Origin: Bin5 sp965220715
GTDB lineage: Bacteria > Chloroflexota > Anaerolineae > Caldilineales > Caldilineaceae
DNA: 64,000 bases
Direction: 5' to 3'
NCBI GenBank assembly: GCA_965220715.1
Contig: OZ244843.1
Span: 3,534,001-3,598,000, forward strand
The translations under genes were made by a program, and so were the position numbers. The notes beneath the pieces are model-generated. The model was not told the DNA's origin. It did not search any database and saw nothing but the letters and a program-made list of their open reading frames with translations. Below, piece by piece: positions 18,133 to 26,507 of this stretch; positions within the stretch are counted from its first letter, which is position 1; each line of letters begins with the position of its first letter.

Positions 18133-19134
18133 GTGAATCGCAGATGGATTCTGTGGCTGTTGATCCTTGTAATGGCGGCGCTTCTACTTGGCGGGTGCGG
18201 AGTTTCTCGCGAAGGAGTGTTGGATTGGAGCGTTGCTGAACCATCCGGCTGGTGGCAGGTCATAATTGTATTTCCCCTGGCAAAGTCCCTTATTTGGATA
18301 AACACGAGCATGGTAAGTTGGGATATACCCTATAGTTGGGGTTTTGCCATCATACTGTTTACGATAATTATCAAGCTGATTACGTTCCCGCTGACTTTAA
18401 TCCAGATAAAGAGCATGCAGGCGCAGAAGAATCTTCAGCCGAGACTTCAGGAGCTACAAAAGAAATTCGGCAAGAACAAGGACAAGATGGCGCAGGAACA
18501 GATGAAGCTGTATCGCGAAGCAGGGGTAAACCCGCTGAGCGGCTGCCTGCCAATGGTCGTGCAGATGCCGGTTTTGTTTGGATTGTATTCGGCCCTTGTG
18601 GCATTGGGACCTTCGCTGATAGATGCCCGATTTTTCTGGATTCCTGATCTTGGCTTTCCGGAGTTTACGCGTGGCCTTGCCTGGATACCGGAAAAGTTCA
18701 ATGCCGGCGAGTACTGGATTTTGGTCGCGTACCTGATTCTGCCGGCTCTGCTCATGGTCAGCCAGGTCTATATGCAGCGCATGACGACGGCGACTACGCC
18801 TGGCGGGAGCGCAGGCCAGGCTGGAATGATGAAGCAGATGACAACTATGATGACGTTGATGTTCGGCTTCTTCACTTTGCAGGTGCCGGCCGGCCTGTCA
18901 CTGTATTGGGTGACGAGTAACCTGCTGCAATTGGGCCAGACTTACGCCGCCAACTACCTGGGCGGGGTGAGCAATACCATTGCCCCCGCCGGGCCCCAGG
19001 TTGTACCCGCCGCGGCCGGAGCTACACCGTCGGACGGTGGGTCGGCCGTGACCACTTCTCCGGAAGTGATTGACAACCCACAGGAGAGGACACCTCCCCG
19101 CCGACGGAGCCGTCGCAATCGAAAGAGAAGATAA
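18133..19134 (+). CDS. yidC: membrane protein insertase YidC/Oxa1 family
   Basis: 333 residues from a GTG at 18133, preceded by AGGAGAG; the open frame extends back to 17911 but that part has no signal and poor composition. The N-terminus MNRRWILWLLILVMAALLLGGCG looks like a lipoprotein signal with Cys in a lipobox, as in Gram-positive SpoIIIJ-type proteins, and there is no large periplasmic domain. The Oxa1 core (five membrane segments) contains the positively charged ITFPLTLIQIKSMQAQKNLQ segment and GCLPMVVQMPVLFGLY. The tail is Arg-rich, as in ribosome-binding YidC. It overlaps no gene and is followed one base later by jag. Confidence 0.94.
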   Translation: MNRRWILWLLILVMAALLLGGCGVSREGVLDWSVAEPSGWWQVIIVFPLAKSLIWINTSMVSWDIPYSWGFAIILFTIIIKLITFPLTLIQIKSMQAQKNLQPRLQELQKKFGKNKDKMAQEQMKLYREAGVNPLSGCLPMVVQMPVLFGLYSALVALGPSLIDARFFWIPDLGFPEFTRGLAWIPEKFNAGEYWILVAYLILPALLMVSQVYMQRMTTATTPGGSAGQAGMMKQMTTMMTLMFGFFTLQVPAGLSLYWVTSNLLQLGQTYAANYLGGVSNTIAPAGPQVVPAAAGATPSDGGSAVTTSPEVIDNPQERTPPRRRSRRNRKRR

Positions 19135-19135
19135 G

Positions 19136-19990
19136 ATGAAAAAAGGTCAGAGCTACGAGTTCACAGCAAAGACCGTGGAGGCCGCCGTCGATGAAGGCTT
19201 GCGAGATATGGGGGTCACCCGTGATCAGATTGACATTGAAGTGGTCCAAGAAGGGAGCCGAGGAATTCTTGGCATCGGCGCAACGGATGCCCTAGTCCGT
19301 CTGTCGCGAAAGGCTGCAAGCGCGCCGGCCAAAGTTCAACCGCAGGAAGCGACTGCGCTACCGGCTGCGTCCGGAGCGGACGCAGTGGCAGAGCCAGAAG
19401 AGTCTGCCGATACAGATGGGGTTAGTCCTTCAGCTGAGATTTCGCCTACTGCCGACGACGAGCCGACTTTAATTGAGGCGGATGATTCGCTTTCGGAGGT
19501 CGAAGAGGAAGAGGACGAGGACGACGCAGAGCTGGAAGACATTGCTTTCGATCTGCTTAGCCAGATGTTGCAACACCTCGATATAGAGGCCGAAATTGAA
19601 CTGTCCTGGTTGGAGGATGAGGAGGACGGCGACCGTCCGCTAAATCTGAATGTTGTCGGTGACGACTTGGGGATTCTGATTGGCCGCAATGGCGAAACTC
19701 TTGCGAGCATACAGTACCTGATTCGCCTGATGGTTAATCAGGAGTTGCATAGTTGGAAGAACATTGTCATTGATATTGACAGCTATAAACAGAGGAGAGC
19801 GGAGCAACTTAATCAGATGGCCCAACGACTGGCCGAACAGGTTGTTGCCTCCGGCCGGCCGGCTTCCCTGGAGCCGATGCCGGCGAGTGAGCGCCGGCTT
19901 GTCCACATGGCGCTACGCAATCACCAGCAGGTATACACTGCGAGCACTGGAGAAGACCAGCGGCGAAAGGTGCAGATTCTACTCAGGTGA
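19136..19990 (+). CDS. jag: Jag/KhpB RNA-binding protein (Jag_N, KH, R3H)
   Basis: 284 residues from the ATG at 19136, immediately after the yidC stop. The Jag_N domain is MKKGQSYEFTAKTVEAAVDEGL through GSRGILGIGA. An acidic low-complexity linker (EVEEEEDEDDAELED) follows, then a KH domain with DLGILIGRNGETLASIQYLIR, and a C-terminal R3H domain (SERRLVHMALRNHQQVYTAS). The Asp/Glu linker is longer than in typical members. KhpB-type proteins bind many RNAs and affect cell elongation and division. Confidence 0.93.
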   Translation: MKKGQSYEFTAKTVEAAVDEGLRDMGVTRDQIDIEVVQEGSRGILGIGATDALVRLSRKAASAPAKVQPQEATALPAASGADAVAEPEESADTDGVSPSAEISPTADDEPTLIEADDSLSEVEEEEDEDDAELEDIAFDLLSQMLQHLDIEAEIELSWLEDEEDGDRPLNLNVVGDDLGILIGRNGETLASIQYLIRLMVNQELHSWKNIVIDIDSYKQRRAEQLNQMAQRLAEQVVASGRPASLEPMPASERRLVHMALRNHQQVYTASTGEDQRRKVQILLR

Positions 19991-20137
19991 AAGGCGCGGG
20001 CTTGTTTCTCGCTAATAGTGCTTCCATGACACGGGACACCCTCATGACGCTCGAATCCTGTAGATGAAGCTCGGAGGCAAGCAAGCCGGGTCTGAACCGG
20101 TAAGGATTCCTGAACGTCTACAGCCTGCGAACAGTCA

Positions 20138-21034
20138 ATGTCGATCGAATTTCTTGCTATTGGCACCGTTAGCCGCGACATTGCGACTGCGGATCCCACC
20201 GCGACTGACTATGTGCTGGGAGGCACTGTCAGTTTTGCCGCGGTAACGGCAGCCCAACTAGGGCGTAAGCCGGTGATTCTGACCCGCGCCGGTGACGATA
20301 TAGATTTGTCAGTCTTGCGGGAATTGGCCGACGTGCGGGTACTGCCGTCTGCAAATACCACGACTTTCGCCAATCTGTACACATCAAACGGGCGAGTACA
20401 GTACTGCTACACGCCGTCGCCACCCATTGCGGCCGTGGACATTCCTGCTCCGCTGAGAGCACCCCATATCGCTTTGCTTGGTCCTCTGGCGAATGAGGTG
20501 CTGCCGGAAGTGGCGGCCATTTTCGACGCCGATACAATAGTAGCGGCGGTACCGCAGGGTTGGATGCGCCGCTGGGACAAAGAAGGTCGAGTGTACCCGA
20601 CGCCCTGGAGTGACATGGCGCACATTCTTCCCCATCTTGATGCGCTCATCCTGTCGATAGAGGATATTGACGGCGAGCTGAAACAGGTGGAGGAGTTTCT
20701 TGAATATGTTTCACTCGTAGTGCTCACCGAGTATCGGGACGGAAGCACGGTCTATCGGCGATCAACCGACTCAAACATAGAGGTTGTCCCGATTCCTCCC
20801 CGCCCAGCCCACGAGGTGGACCCGACTGGCGCCGGGGATATATTTGCCACTGCTTTCCTGCTGCGGCTCGATGAAACAGGAGACCCGCTCGATGCGGCCA
20901 GGTATGCGAATATCACAGCTTCCTTCGGCGTAGAGGGCCAGGGGGTGACGGGAATCCCTACCCATGAGGATGTGTTGGACTACATGGCTAAGCATCCCTG
21001 GCAGCATGGCGTTTCGGAGCAAGGAAGGGAATAG
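20138..21034 (+). CDS. PfkB-family carbohydrate kinase
   Basis: 298 residues of the ribokinase/PfkB family, which phosphorylates sugars, nucleosides or related compounds. The C-terminal signature DPTGAGDIFATAFL (about residues 227-240) contains the catalytic Asp and anion hole, and the N-terminal GGTVSFAAVTAAQLG is the substrate-side motif. The substrate is not readable. It sits between jag and parA, an unusual place for a metabolic kinase, and there is no overlap with either gene. The start is an ATG in a weak ribosome-site context. Confidence 0.88.
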   Translation: MSIEFLAIGTVSRDIATADPTATDYVLGGTVSFAAVTAAQLGRKPVILTRAGDDIDLSVLRELADVRVLPSANTTTFANLYTSNGRVQYCYTPSPPIAAVDIPAPLRAPHIALLGPLANEVLPEVAAIFDADTIVAAVPQGWMRRWDKEGRVYPTPWSDMAHILPHLDALILSIEDIDGELKQVEEFLEYVSLVVLTEYRDGSTVYRRSTDSNIEVVPIPPRPAHEVDPTGAGDIFATAFLLRLDETGDPLDAARYANITASFGVEGQGVTGIPTHEDVLDYMAKHPWQHGVSEQGRE

Positions 21035-21087
21035 ATGAACGGGCTGGACCGCATTCATGTGGGCAAATTTTCGGACCTGAGCGCGTT

Positions 21088-21933
21088 ATGACAGCTCAGA
21101 TATTCGCAATTGCCAATCAAAAAGGGGGCGTGGGGAAGACGACAACCGCTGTCAATCTCTGCGCTTACCTGGCCAAGGCCGGCTGCCGCATTTTGCTCGT
21201 CGACAGCGATCCGCAGGCGAACGCTACGTCTAGTTTGGGAATCGATCCCAGGAAGCCTGGGACGAGTCTCTACGAAGTTTTGATAGATAACAGGGCCGTT
21301 CATGAGGCAATTACGCCAACGGGCCTGCCAGGTCTAAGCCTGTTGCCTGCCAATCTAGATCTGGCGGGGGCAGAAGTGGAAATGGCCGCGAGAATGGCTC
21401 GCGAGCAGCTGCTCTCCAAGGCGCTGCAGCCGATACATTGCGAATACGACTATGTGTTCATAGATGACCCGCCTAGCCTGGGGCTGATTACGATTAACGG
21501 ATTGACCGCTGCCGACGGGATCATCATTCCGGTCCAGTGCGAATACCTGGCTTTAGAGGGATTGAGTCAACTGCTGGAGACGATACAGCAGGTGCGAAAG
21601 GTACTGAACGGCCGTCTTAAGGTCGCGGGCGTGTTGCTTACCATGTCGGACGCGCGGACGAATCTCAGCACTCAGGTAGTGGAGGATGTGCGCGGCCATT
21701 TTCCCCTAGAGACTTTTGGTACACTTATACCCCGCTCGGTTCGCCTTAGCGAGGCGCCCAGTCACGGTCTGACAGTGCTGAATTATGCACCTGAGAGCGC
21801 CGGCGCGCTGGCATATGAAGCGCTGGCCGGCGAGTTTATGGGCCGCTTCCCGATGGGAAACGAAGCGACTTTTGATGGCCTGTCGGAAAGGCCTGGCGCC
21901 GGAACGCCAAATCCTGCGGTGTCCCAATTATGA
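21088..21933 (+). CDS. parA: chromosome partitioning ATPase ParA/Soj
   Basis: 281 residues with the deviant Walker A KGGVGKTTTAVNL at residues 11-23, Walker B LLVDSDPQANATSSLG, the FIDDPPSLGLITINGL block and QCEYLALEGLSQLL. This is the standard chromosomal Soj layout with no N-terminal DNA-binding extension. It hydrolyses ATP with ParB to segregate the origin region. Its stop overlaps the parB start in ATGA, and the pair lies beside jag/yidC as is usual near origins. Confidence 0.96.
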   Translation: MTAQIFAIANQKGGVGKTTTAVNLCAYLAKAGCRILLVDSDPQANATSSLGIDPRKPGTSLYEVLIDNRAVHEAITPTGLPGLSLLPANLDLAGAEVEMAARMAREQLLSKALQPIHCEYDYVFIDDPPSLGLITINGLTAADGIIIPVQCEYLALEGLSQLLETIQQVRKVLNGRLKVAGVLLTMSDARTNLSTQVVEDVRGHFPLETFGTLIPRSVRLSEAPSHGLTVLNYAPESAGALAYEALAGEFMGRFPMGNEATFDGLSERPGAGTPNPAVSQL

Positions 21934-22874
21934 GCAGAGAAACCGGAACAGATCACGGGAATCCTCGTCGAAGGCATGGATTGGGCCGGGGGCTGGGCGC
22001 TCTGCTCGGCAGGGCAACCACTCGCGGGGAATCCGAAGCCGGCGAACAGGATGCTCAGACGAATGAAGCGGGCATCCGCGAGATTCCCGTCGACGAGATC
22101 CAGCCGAACCCGCACCAGCCGCGGACTCGCTTCGAGCCGGCAAGTTTGACTGAGTTGGCCACTTCCATCCGGGAGCACGGTGTCATCCAGCCTGTTATCG
22201 TCACAGAGCGCCCGGATCAGCCGCAGCGGTATTGGCTGATAACCGGGGAGAGGCGTTGGCGGGCTGCGCGGCAGGCCGGATTGACTATTGTTCCCGCGGT
22301 GGTGCGCGAGGCAACCTCACAGCAACTACTAGAACTGGCACTGGTTGAAAACTTGCAGCGCGACGATCTCAGCCCCCTGGAGGAAGCCGCCGCCTACAGT
22401 ACACTGATTGACCGGTTCGAACTGACCCAGGCACAAGTGGCATATCGAGTGGGCAAGAGCCGTTCCGCAGTGGCCAACGCTGTTCGCTTACTGGGGCTAC
22501 CGGCCGAGGTCCAGGCTGCACTAAATGATGGGTTGATTAGCGCCGGCCACGCGCGTGCTCTATTGAGCCTGGCCAATGATGAAGACAAACAGAGGGCGCT
22601 CGACCAGATTGTCGCGAGTGAGCTAAACGTGCGACAGGCCGAGGAGCTGGTTCGACGCTGGCTGGAGAAACCGCCAGCGGAGGATCCGGAGGAAGAACTG
22701 CCCCATTTGCAGGCACAACTGCGTTTCTGGGAAAACCGCTTTCGTGACCGTCTCAGCACTAAAGTGAGCCTGGATCGCAAGGCGGACGGCAGCGGCAGGC
22801 TCGTCATTCACTTCTATAGCGATGACGATCTGGAGACGATTTACCGAGAAATCGTCGGCGATGAAGTTGATTGA
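21930..22874 (+). CDS. parB: chromosome partitioning protein ParB/Spo0J
   Basis: 314 residues. After a basic N-terminal tail (RRRHGLGRGLGALLGR) come IREIPVDEIQPNPHQPR, the CTP-binding GERRWRAARQAG region, and ALVENLQRDDLSPLEEA, then a helix-turn-helix (TQAQVAYRVGKSRSAVANAVRLLGLP) that binds parS. The C-terminal dimerisation domain is present and the extreme C-terminus reads LVIHFYSDDDLETIY. No perfect parS palindrome was noticed nearby by eye. The four-base ATGA overlap with parA implies translational coupling. Confidence 0.95.
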   Translation: MSRETGTDHGNPRRRHGLGRGLGALLGRATTRGESEAGEQDAQTNEAGIREIPVDEIQPNPHQPRTRFEPASLTELATSIREHGVIQPVIVTERPDQPQRYWLITGERRWRAARQAGLTIVPAVVREATSQQLLELALVENLQRDDLSPLEEAAAYSTLIDRFELTQAQVAYRVGKSRSAVANAVRLLGLPAEVQAALNDGLISAGHARALLSLANDEDKQRALDQIVASELNVRQAEELVRRWLEKPPAEDPEEELPHLQAQLRFWENRFRDRLSTKVSLDRKADGSGRLVIHFYSDDDLETIYREIVGDEVD

Positions 22875-22974
22875 GGCGGCGCGTTCAGGAGCACAGTGTC
22901 GCCGCCCCTAACGCGGTGGCCCGACACACTCGCCGTATTTGGGCAAGAGAATTGTACTCGTTCCAGGACAATGT

Positions 22975-23685
22975 ATGCAGGAAAGCCATTTGGCTGGACA
23001 GTTTGGCGATGCCTTTCATACAGAACAGAATCTTGTCGCCGCGATGCTGGACGAAGTGATTGCCGATTTGCCTGATGGGCTGTCGCAGTTCGTTCGAAGC
23101 GAAATGGCGGAGAAGCAGATTCTTGCCGGCGTGGTACTGGCATGCTCCGAGCCAGAACATGATTCGGCCGAGGATGAATCTCGCCGTGTGGCTTTGGCTG
23201 CGGCTTTGGAACTATTGCAGATCGCCCTGAATATCCACCGACTTCTGTTGAAACCCGAGAAGACCGATTCGATCGACAGTGTCCTGCTGGGCGGCACTAT
23301 TTTGGCTGGGGATTACTGTTTCAGCCGGGCAGCCGTGCTGGCGGCGCGAACCTGCCATCCTCAGGTGGTGACTATCTTCGCCGAGCTGCTCAAAGAGGTA
23401 AGCCAAGCCAATTTGAGGCGAGTGATCGTCAGTGGCGATTCCAGTCAGGAGTCGATCGCTGCAGACGAACGGAAAGCGCTGTTCCATAGCGGCGCGTCAG
23501 CCGGGGTCTTGTTGGCAGGGCTTTCCAATGCGGAGCAGGCGGTGGTTGTCAGGTATGCAGACTGTATGGGTCGGCAGCGGCCGCCCGTCGGTACCGGGTC
23601 ATTTAATGCCGCGGAAGGCGAAAATCTCGACAGCTTGCCGCCGCGACAGAGGGAGAGGTGGCGGGAGCTTGTTTCCAGCCTCTGA
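22975..23685 (+). CDS. polyprenyl-synthase-like all-helical protein lacking the DDxxD sites
   Basis: About 236 residues from the ATG at 22975 (CAGGAC upstream; a TTG at 22939 is possible). The helical pattern, with LAAALELLQIALNIHRLLL then SVLLGGTILAGDYCFSRAAVLAA, resembles the middle of trans-isoprenyl diphosphate synthases, where it would read E-x-x-H...HDD and GD. Here the first Asp-rich motif is replaced by HRLLLKPEKTD, and no second DDxxD is visible, so it should not be catalytic on its own. It may be a non-catalytic partner subunit or a repurposed fold. It lies between parB and an ATP-grasp gene with only a 10-base gap to the latter. Confidence 0.55.
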   Translation: MQESHLAGQFGDAFHTEQNLVAAMLDEVIADLPDGLSQFVRSEMAEKQILAGVVLACSEPEHDSAEDESRRVALAAALELLQIALNIHRLLLKPEKTDSIDSVLLGGTILAGDYCFSRAAVLAARTCHPQVVTIFAELLKEVSQANLRRVIVSGDSSQESIAADERKALFHSGASAGVLLAGLSNAEQAVVVRYADCMGRQRPPVGTGSFNAAEGENLDSLPPRQRERWRELVSSL

Positions 23686-23695
23686 CAGGTAGAAT

Positions 23696-24997
23696 ATGAC
23701 GGGCCCCAAACAGGAAGACAGCGTGTCGCCAAAGCGAGTGCTGCTGCTCACTTCTCCTAATAGCTACCGCACGCAAGACTACGTCGACGCGGCCTCGCGT
23801 CTGGGAATCGAACCTGTTATTGCTGTAGATATGCCCCAGTTGCTGGCCGAGGAATGGAACTTTTCTCTTGGCGCTGACTTTGGACAACCCCTTAAGGCAG
23901 CTGAACAGCTTGTCAAGACGCTGGCCAATTCGGGCGACGCGGGAGATAGCGACATCCGTTTGGATGCAGTCCTTGCGCTGGATGACGGTGGGGCCAGAGT
24001 GGCGGCACTGGTTGCTGAACGGTTGGGCTTGGCTCACAACGACCCAATGGCATCAGAAGCAGCGCGCAATAAGTTTCTGATGCGAACGTTGCTATCTTCG
24101 TGCGGGGCTCCGGTGCCGGCTTTTGCCGAGTTTCGCACGGACGACAATTTGAAGGAGATTATTGCCCAGGCGGAGGAAAAGATCGGGTATCCCTGCGTGG
24201 TCAAGCCCGAGGAGTTGAACGGTAGCCGGGGAGTCATACGCGCAGACTTGCGCTGCGAACTGGCTGCCGCAGTGAGAAGGTTGACAGCGCTGATTGGCGA
24301 GGGCCAAGCCTTTCTGATCGAAGGCTACATTCCAGGGGTAGAAGTCGCATTCGAGGGGTTGCTCGACAGAAACAGATTGCATTGCCTTGCTTTGTTCGAC
24401 AAACCGGACCCACTGGAGGGCCCATACTTCGAGGAGACGATCTACGTTACCCCGTCGCGGCTTCCGCTGGACGTGCAGAGGGCTATCGTCGAAACGACAG
24501 AGATGGCCGCACGTGGCCTGGGCTTGCAGACCGGACCTATCCACGCAGAACTGCGGATCAACGCAAGCGGGCCATGGATAGTCGAGGTTGCCGGGCGCTC
24601 GATTGGCGGCTTGTGCTCGCGAATTCTGCGATTTGGCATGGAGGTCGGCAACGGCAGCTCGCTGGAAGAGTTGATACTGAGGCAGGCATGCGGTTTGCCG
24701 CTGGATAGCCTTGAGAGGGAAACGCAGGCGGGAGGAGTGATGATGATTCCGATTCCGGCCGCAGGCATTTTGCGGAGCGTGAACGGAGTAGAAGAGGCTA
24801 ACGGGGTTGCCGGAATCGAAGACGTCCAGATAACCGTGAGGCTAGACCAGTCCCTTGTGCCGCTACCGGAGGGTGATGCATATCTGGGATTCATCTTTGC
24901 AAGAGGCAGGACGCCGGCCCAGGTTGAGGAATCGCTGCGACAGGCGCACAGTCTGCTTCAATTCAAGATAGACCCAGAGTTTGCTCTCATTGCCTAA
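23696..24997 (+). CDS. ATP-grasp ligase (amino-acid ligase type)
   Basis: 433 residues of the ATP-grasp superfamily. The pre-ATP-grasp domain runs to about residue 120. The ATP-binding core shows KFLMRTLLSSCGAPVPAF, the lysine-containing GYPCVVKPEELNGSRGV, QAFLIEGYIPGVEVAFEG and the metal-binding IHAELRINASGPWIVEVAGRSIGG. The C-terminal region (GGVMMIPIPAAGILRSVNG and after) resembles the LAL_C2 tail of L-amino-acid ligases such as BacD. It would join a carboxylate to an amine using ATP; the substrates are unknown. It is probably co-transcribed with the polyprenyl-synthase-like gene. Confidence 0.86.
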   Translation: MTGPKQEDSVSPKRVLLLTSPNSYRTQDYVDAASRLGIEPVIAVDMPQLLAEEWNFSLGADFGQPLKAAEQLVKTLANSGDAGDSDIRLDAVLALDDGGARVAALVAERLGLAHNDPMASEAARNKFLMRTLLSSCGAPVPAFAEFRTDDNLKEIIAQAEEKIGYPCVVKPEELNGSRGVIRADLRCELAAAVRRLTALIGEGQAFLIEGYIPGVEVAFEGLLDRNRLHCLALFDKPDPLEGPYFEETIYVTPSRLPLDVQRAIVETTEMAARGLGLQTGPIHAELRINASGPWIVEVAGRSIGGLCSRILRFGMEVGNGSSLEELILRQACGLPLDSLERETQAGGVMMIPIPAAGILRSVNGVEEANGVAGIEDVQITVRLDQSLVPLPEGDAYLGFIFARGRTPAQVEESLRQAHSLLQFKIDPEFALIA

Positions 24998-25006
24998 AGG
25001 CGTTAC

Positions 25007-25327
25007 CTATTTTCGGGGCGCGCCTTTTCCGGCGGGGGCGCCTTTGTCCATTCCGGGCGTGCCCTCCGGGGTCCAGCCTTCCGGCATTTGCGCGCCGACT
25101 CCGAAAAAGAACTCCTCCATCTGTTGCATCAGGAATTCGCGTGACTGTGTTTCACCCAGGCTCAGTCCATAGTGATTGATCAGCACGACTGAATATTCCA
25201 TCCACATATCCCAGCCAGCTTGCGAGATGTTCTTAAAAATCCGCTGGCCCAATTCGCCAGGATAGGGGGGTGATGCCATGCCGGGTAATTCCTGTCCGAT
25301 CTTTGCGCACTGTACCATCCCAGCCAT
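25007..25327 (-). CDS. YggX-family Fe(II)-trafficking / oxidative damage protection protein
   Basis: 106 residues. The body matches YggX closely: CAKIGQELPGM at the N-terminus with the conserved Cys at residue 7, SPPYPGELGQRIFKNIS, WMEYSVVLINHYGLSL and FLMQQMEEFFFG. YggX proteins protect iron-sulphur clusters from oxidants and may carry Fe(II). A Gly/Pro/Lys-rich tail of about 28 residues extends past the usual end. GGAGGAGAACT precedes the ATG and a consensus promoter lies upstream. The family is best known from Proteobacteria, so its presence here is notable. Confidence 0.9.
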   Translation of the reverse strand: MAGMVQCAKIGQELPGMASPPYPGELGQRIFKNISQAGWDMWMEYSVVLINHYGLSLGETQSREFLMQQMEEFFFGVGAQMPEGWTPEGTPGMDKGAPAGKGAPRK

Positions 25328-25368
25328 AGTTCTCCTCCATACCTAGAGTAAGAAAAGCCGTGGACTGC

Positions 25369-25398
25369 ATTATACGGTCTGAGATAGGTTAATGTCAA
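25369..25398 (-). promoter_or_regulatory. consensus promoter for the yggX-like gene
   Basis: On the minus strand TTGACA (25398-25393) and TATAAT (25374-25369) both match consensus with an 18-base spacer. The -35 box overlaps the ATG of the divergent formyltransferase-like gene. Confidence 0.8.
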
Positions 25399-26408
25399 CA
25401 GATACGCGTGCGCTTTTCATGGGGATGCCAGGTCCTTTCAGCAACATTGTGCTGGAAGGGCTTTTCACGGCAGGAGTTACAGTGGCCGCGGTACTGCTGC
25501 CTGGGCAGCAGTTTCGGCCGTTGCGGCCTGCCAATGTGCCAAGCGAAGGGATAGGGCCGCGGCAAGGAGAATCGCTTGATCTACCCCTTCTGAACTCGCT
25601 GGTTTCGGTTGCACCGGCGGGCAAGGAAAACAGCGCCGCCAGCGGGCAGAGTACGGCCGCCGAATCTACGGGAGGCGTGGGCCACTTTCCGGCCAACGGT
25701 TTGAATCTTGCCTTTCGAGAGGGGATACCAACCTATGAATGTGGGGACATCGGGCAGCCGGATGCAGCCAAATGGCTAACTGAAATGTCTCTGGATGTCG
25801 TCTGCGTTGCGTGTTGGAATCGAATCATACCGCGGCGCGCGCTGGGCATACCTCGACTAGGCTTTCTCAATGTACATCCTTCCTTGCTGCCTAGCTACAG
25901 GGGTCCTTATCCACTTTTCTGGCAGTTTCGGGCTGGGGAAGCGTCAACGGGCGTGACAGTACATTGGATGGACGCGGGCCTGGATACGGGCGACATTGGC
26001 GGGCAGCGCAAGCTACATTTCGCCGATGGCATTGGCGGCGCAGAAGCCGAAGCACTGTGTGCGTCTTCCGGGGGTGACCTGTTGGCAGAGCTACTTGCAA
26101 AGCTGAAGCGAGGGCAAGCGACGCGGCGGCCTCAGCCAGCGGGCGGCAGCTACTTTCCGGCTCCGTCGGCAGTAGACTTCGCGCTCGACGCCAGATGGCA
26201 TCCCCGGCAAGCATTCAATTTCATGCGGGGGACCGCGGAGTGGGGAGTCCCGTTTCGCCTGGAGACGCATGGTTCGGTGCAATGGTTGAGCGATGCGCTC
26301 GAATGGCGGGAGGAAGCACCACTGGAACGGCCTGCCAAAGGAAGAGTCTGGGCGCACTTTCGAGGGGGCGTGCTTCTTGCCACGGAGTGTACCAATGCAG
26401 TCACATGA
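25392..26408 (+). CDS. methionyl-tRNA formyltransferase-like protein
   Basis: 338 residues of the formyltransferase fold. The N-terminus reads ALFMGMPGPFSNIVLEGL, and the catalytic block FLNVHPSLLPSYRGPYPLFWQF contains the Asn and His of the usual N-H-D triad, with the Asp in MDAGLDTGDIGG. Between them is a long low-complexity insert (about residues 45-110). The C-terminal part (ARWHPRQAFNFMRG) resembles the Fmt C-terminal domain. It may be a true Fmt or a sugar-nucleotide/amine formyltransferase paralogue; the insert favours a paralogue. It diverges from yggX and precedes the UxuA-like operon. Confidence 0.78.
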   Translation: MSTDTRALFMGMPGPFSNIVLEGLFTAGVTVAAVLLPGQQFRPLRPANVPSEGIGPRQGESLDLPLLNSLVSVAPAGKENSAASGQSTAAESTGGVGHFPANGLNLAFREGIPTYECGDIGQPDAAKWLTEMSLDVVCVACWNRIIPRRALGIPRLGFLNVHPSLLPSYRGPYPLFWQFRAGEASTGVTVHWMDAGLDTGDIGGQRKLHFADGIGGAEAEALCASSGGDLLAELLAKLKRGQATRRPQPAGGSYFPAPSAVDFALDARWHPRQAFNFMRGTAEWGVPFRLETHGSVQWLSDALEWREEAPLERPAKGRVWAHFRGGVLLATECTNAVT

Positions 26409-26426
26409 CGGGAATGTGCGGACCGG

Positions 26427-26456
26427 TTGTGTCAAACGATCGAGTTCAGCTACAAT
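26427..26456 (+). promoter_or_regulatory. probable promoter of the UxuA-like/dehydrogenase operon
   Basis: TTGTGT (26427-26432) and TACAAT (26451-26456) with an 18-base spacer, about 50 bases before the ATG at 26508. Confidence 0.45.
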
Positions 26457-26507
26457 GATCACACCTTACCCGCATCCAACCTACAAATCAAAAGCAGGAG
26501 AAAAACG

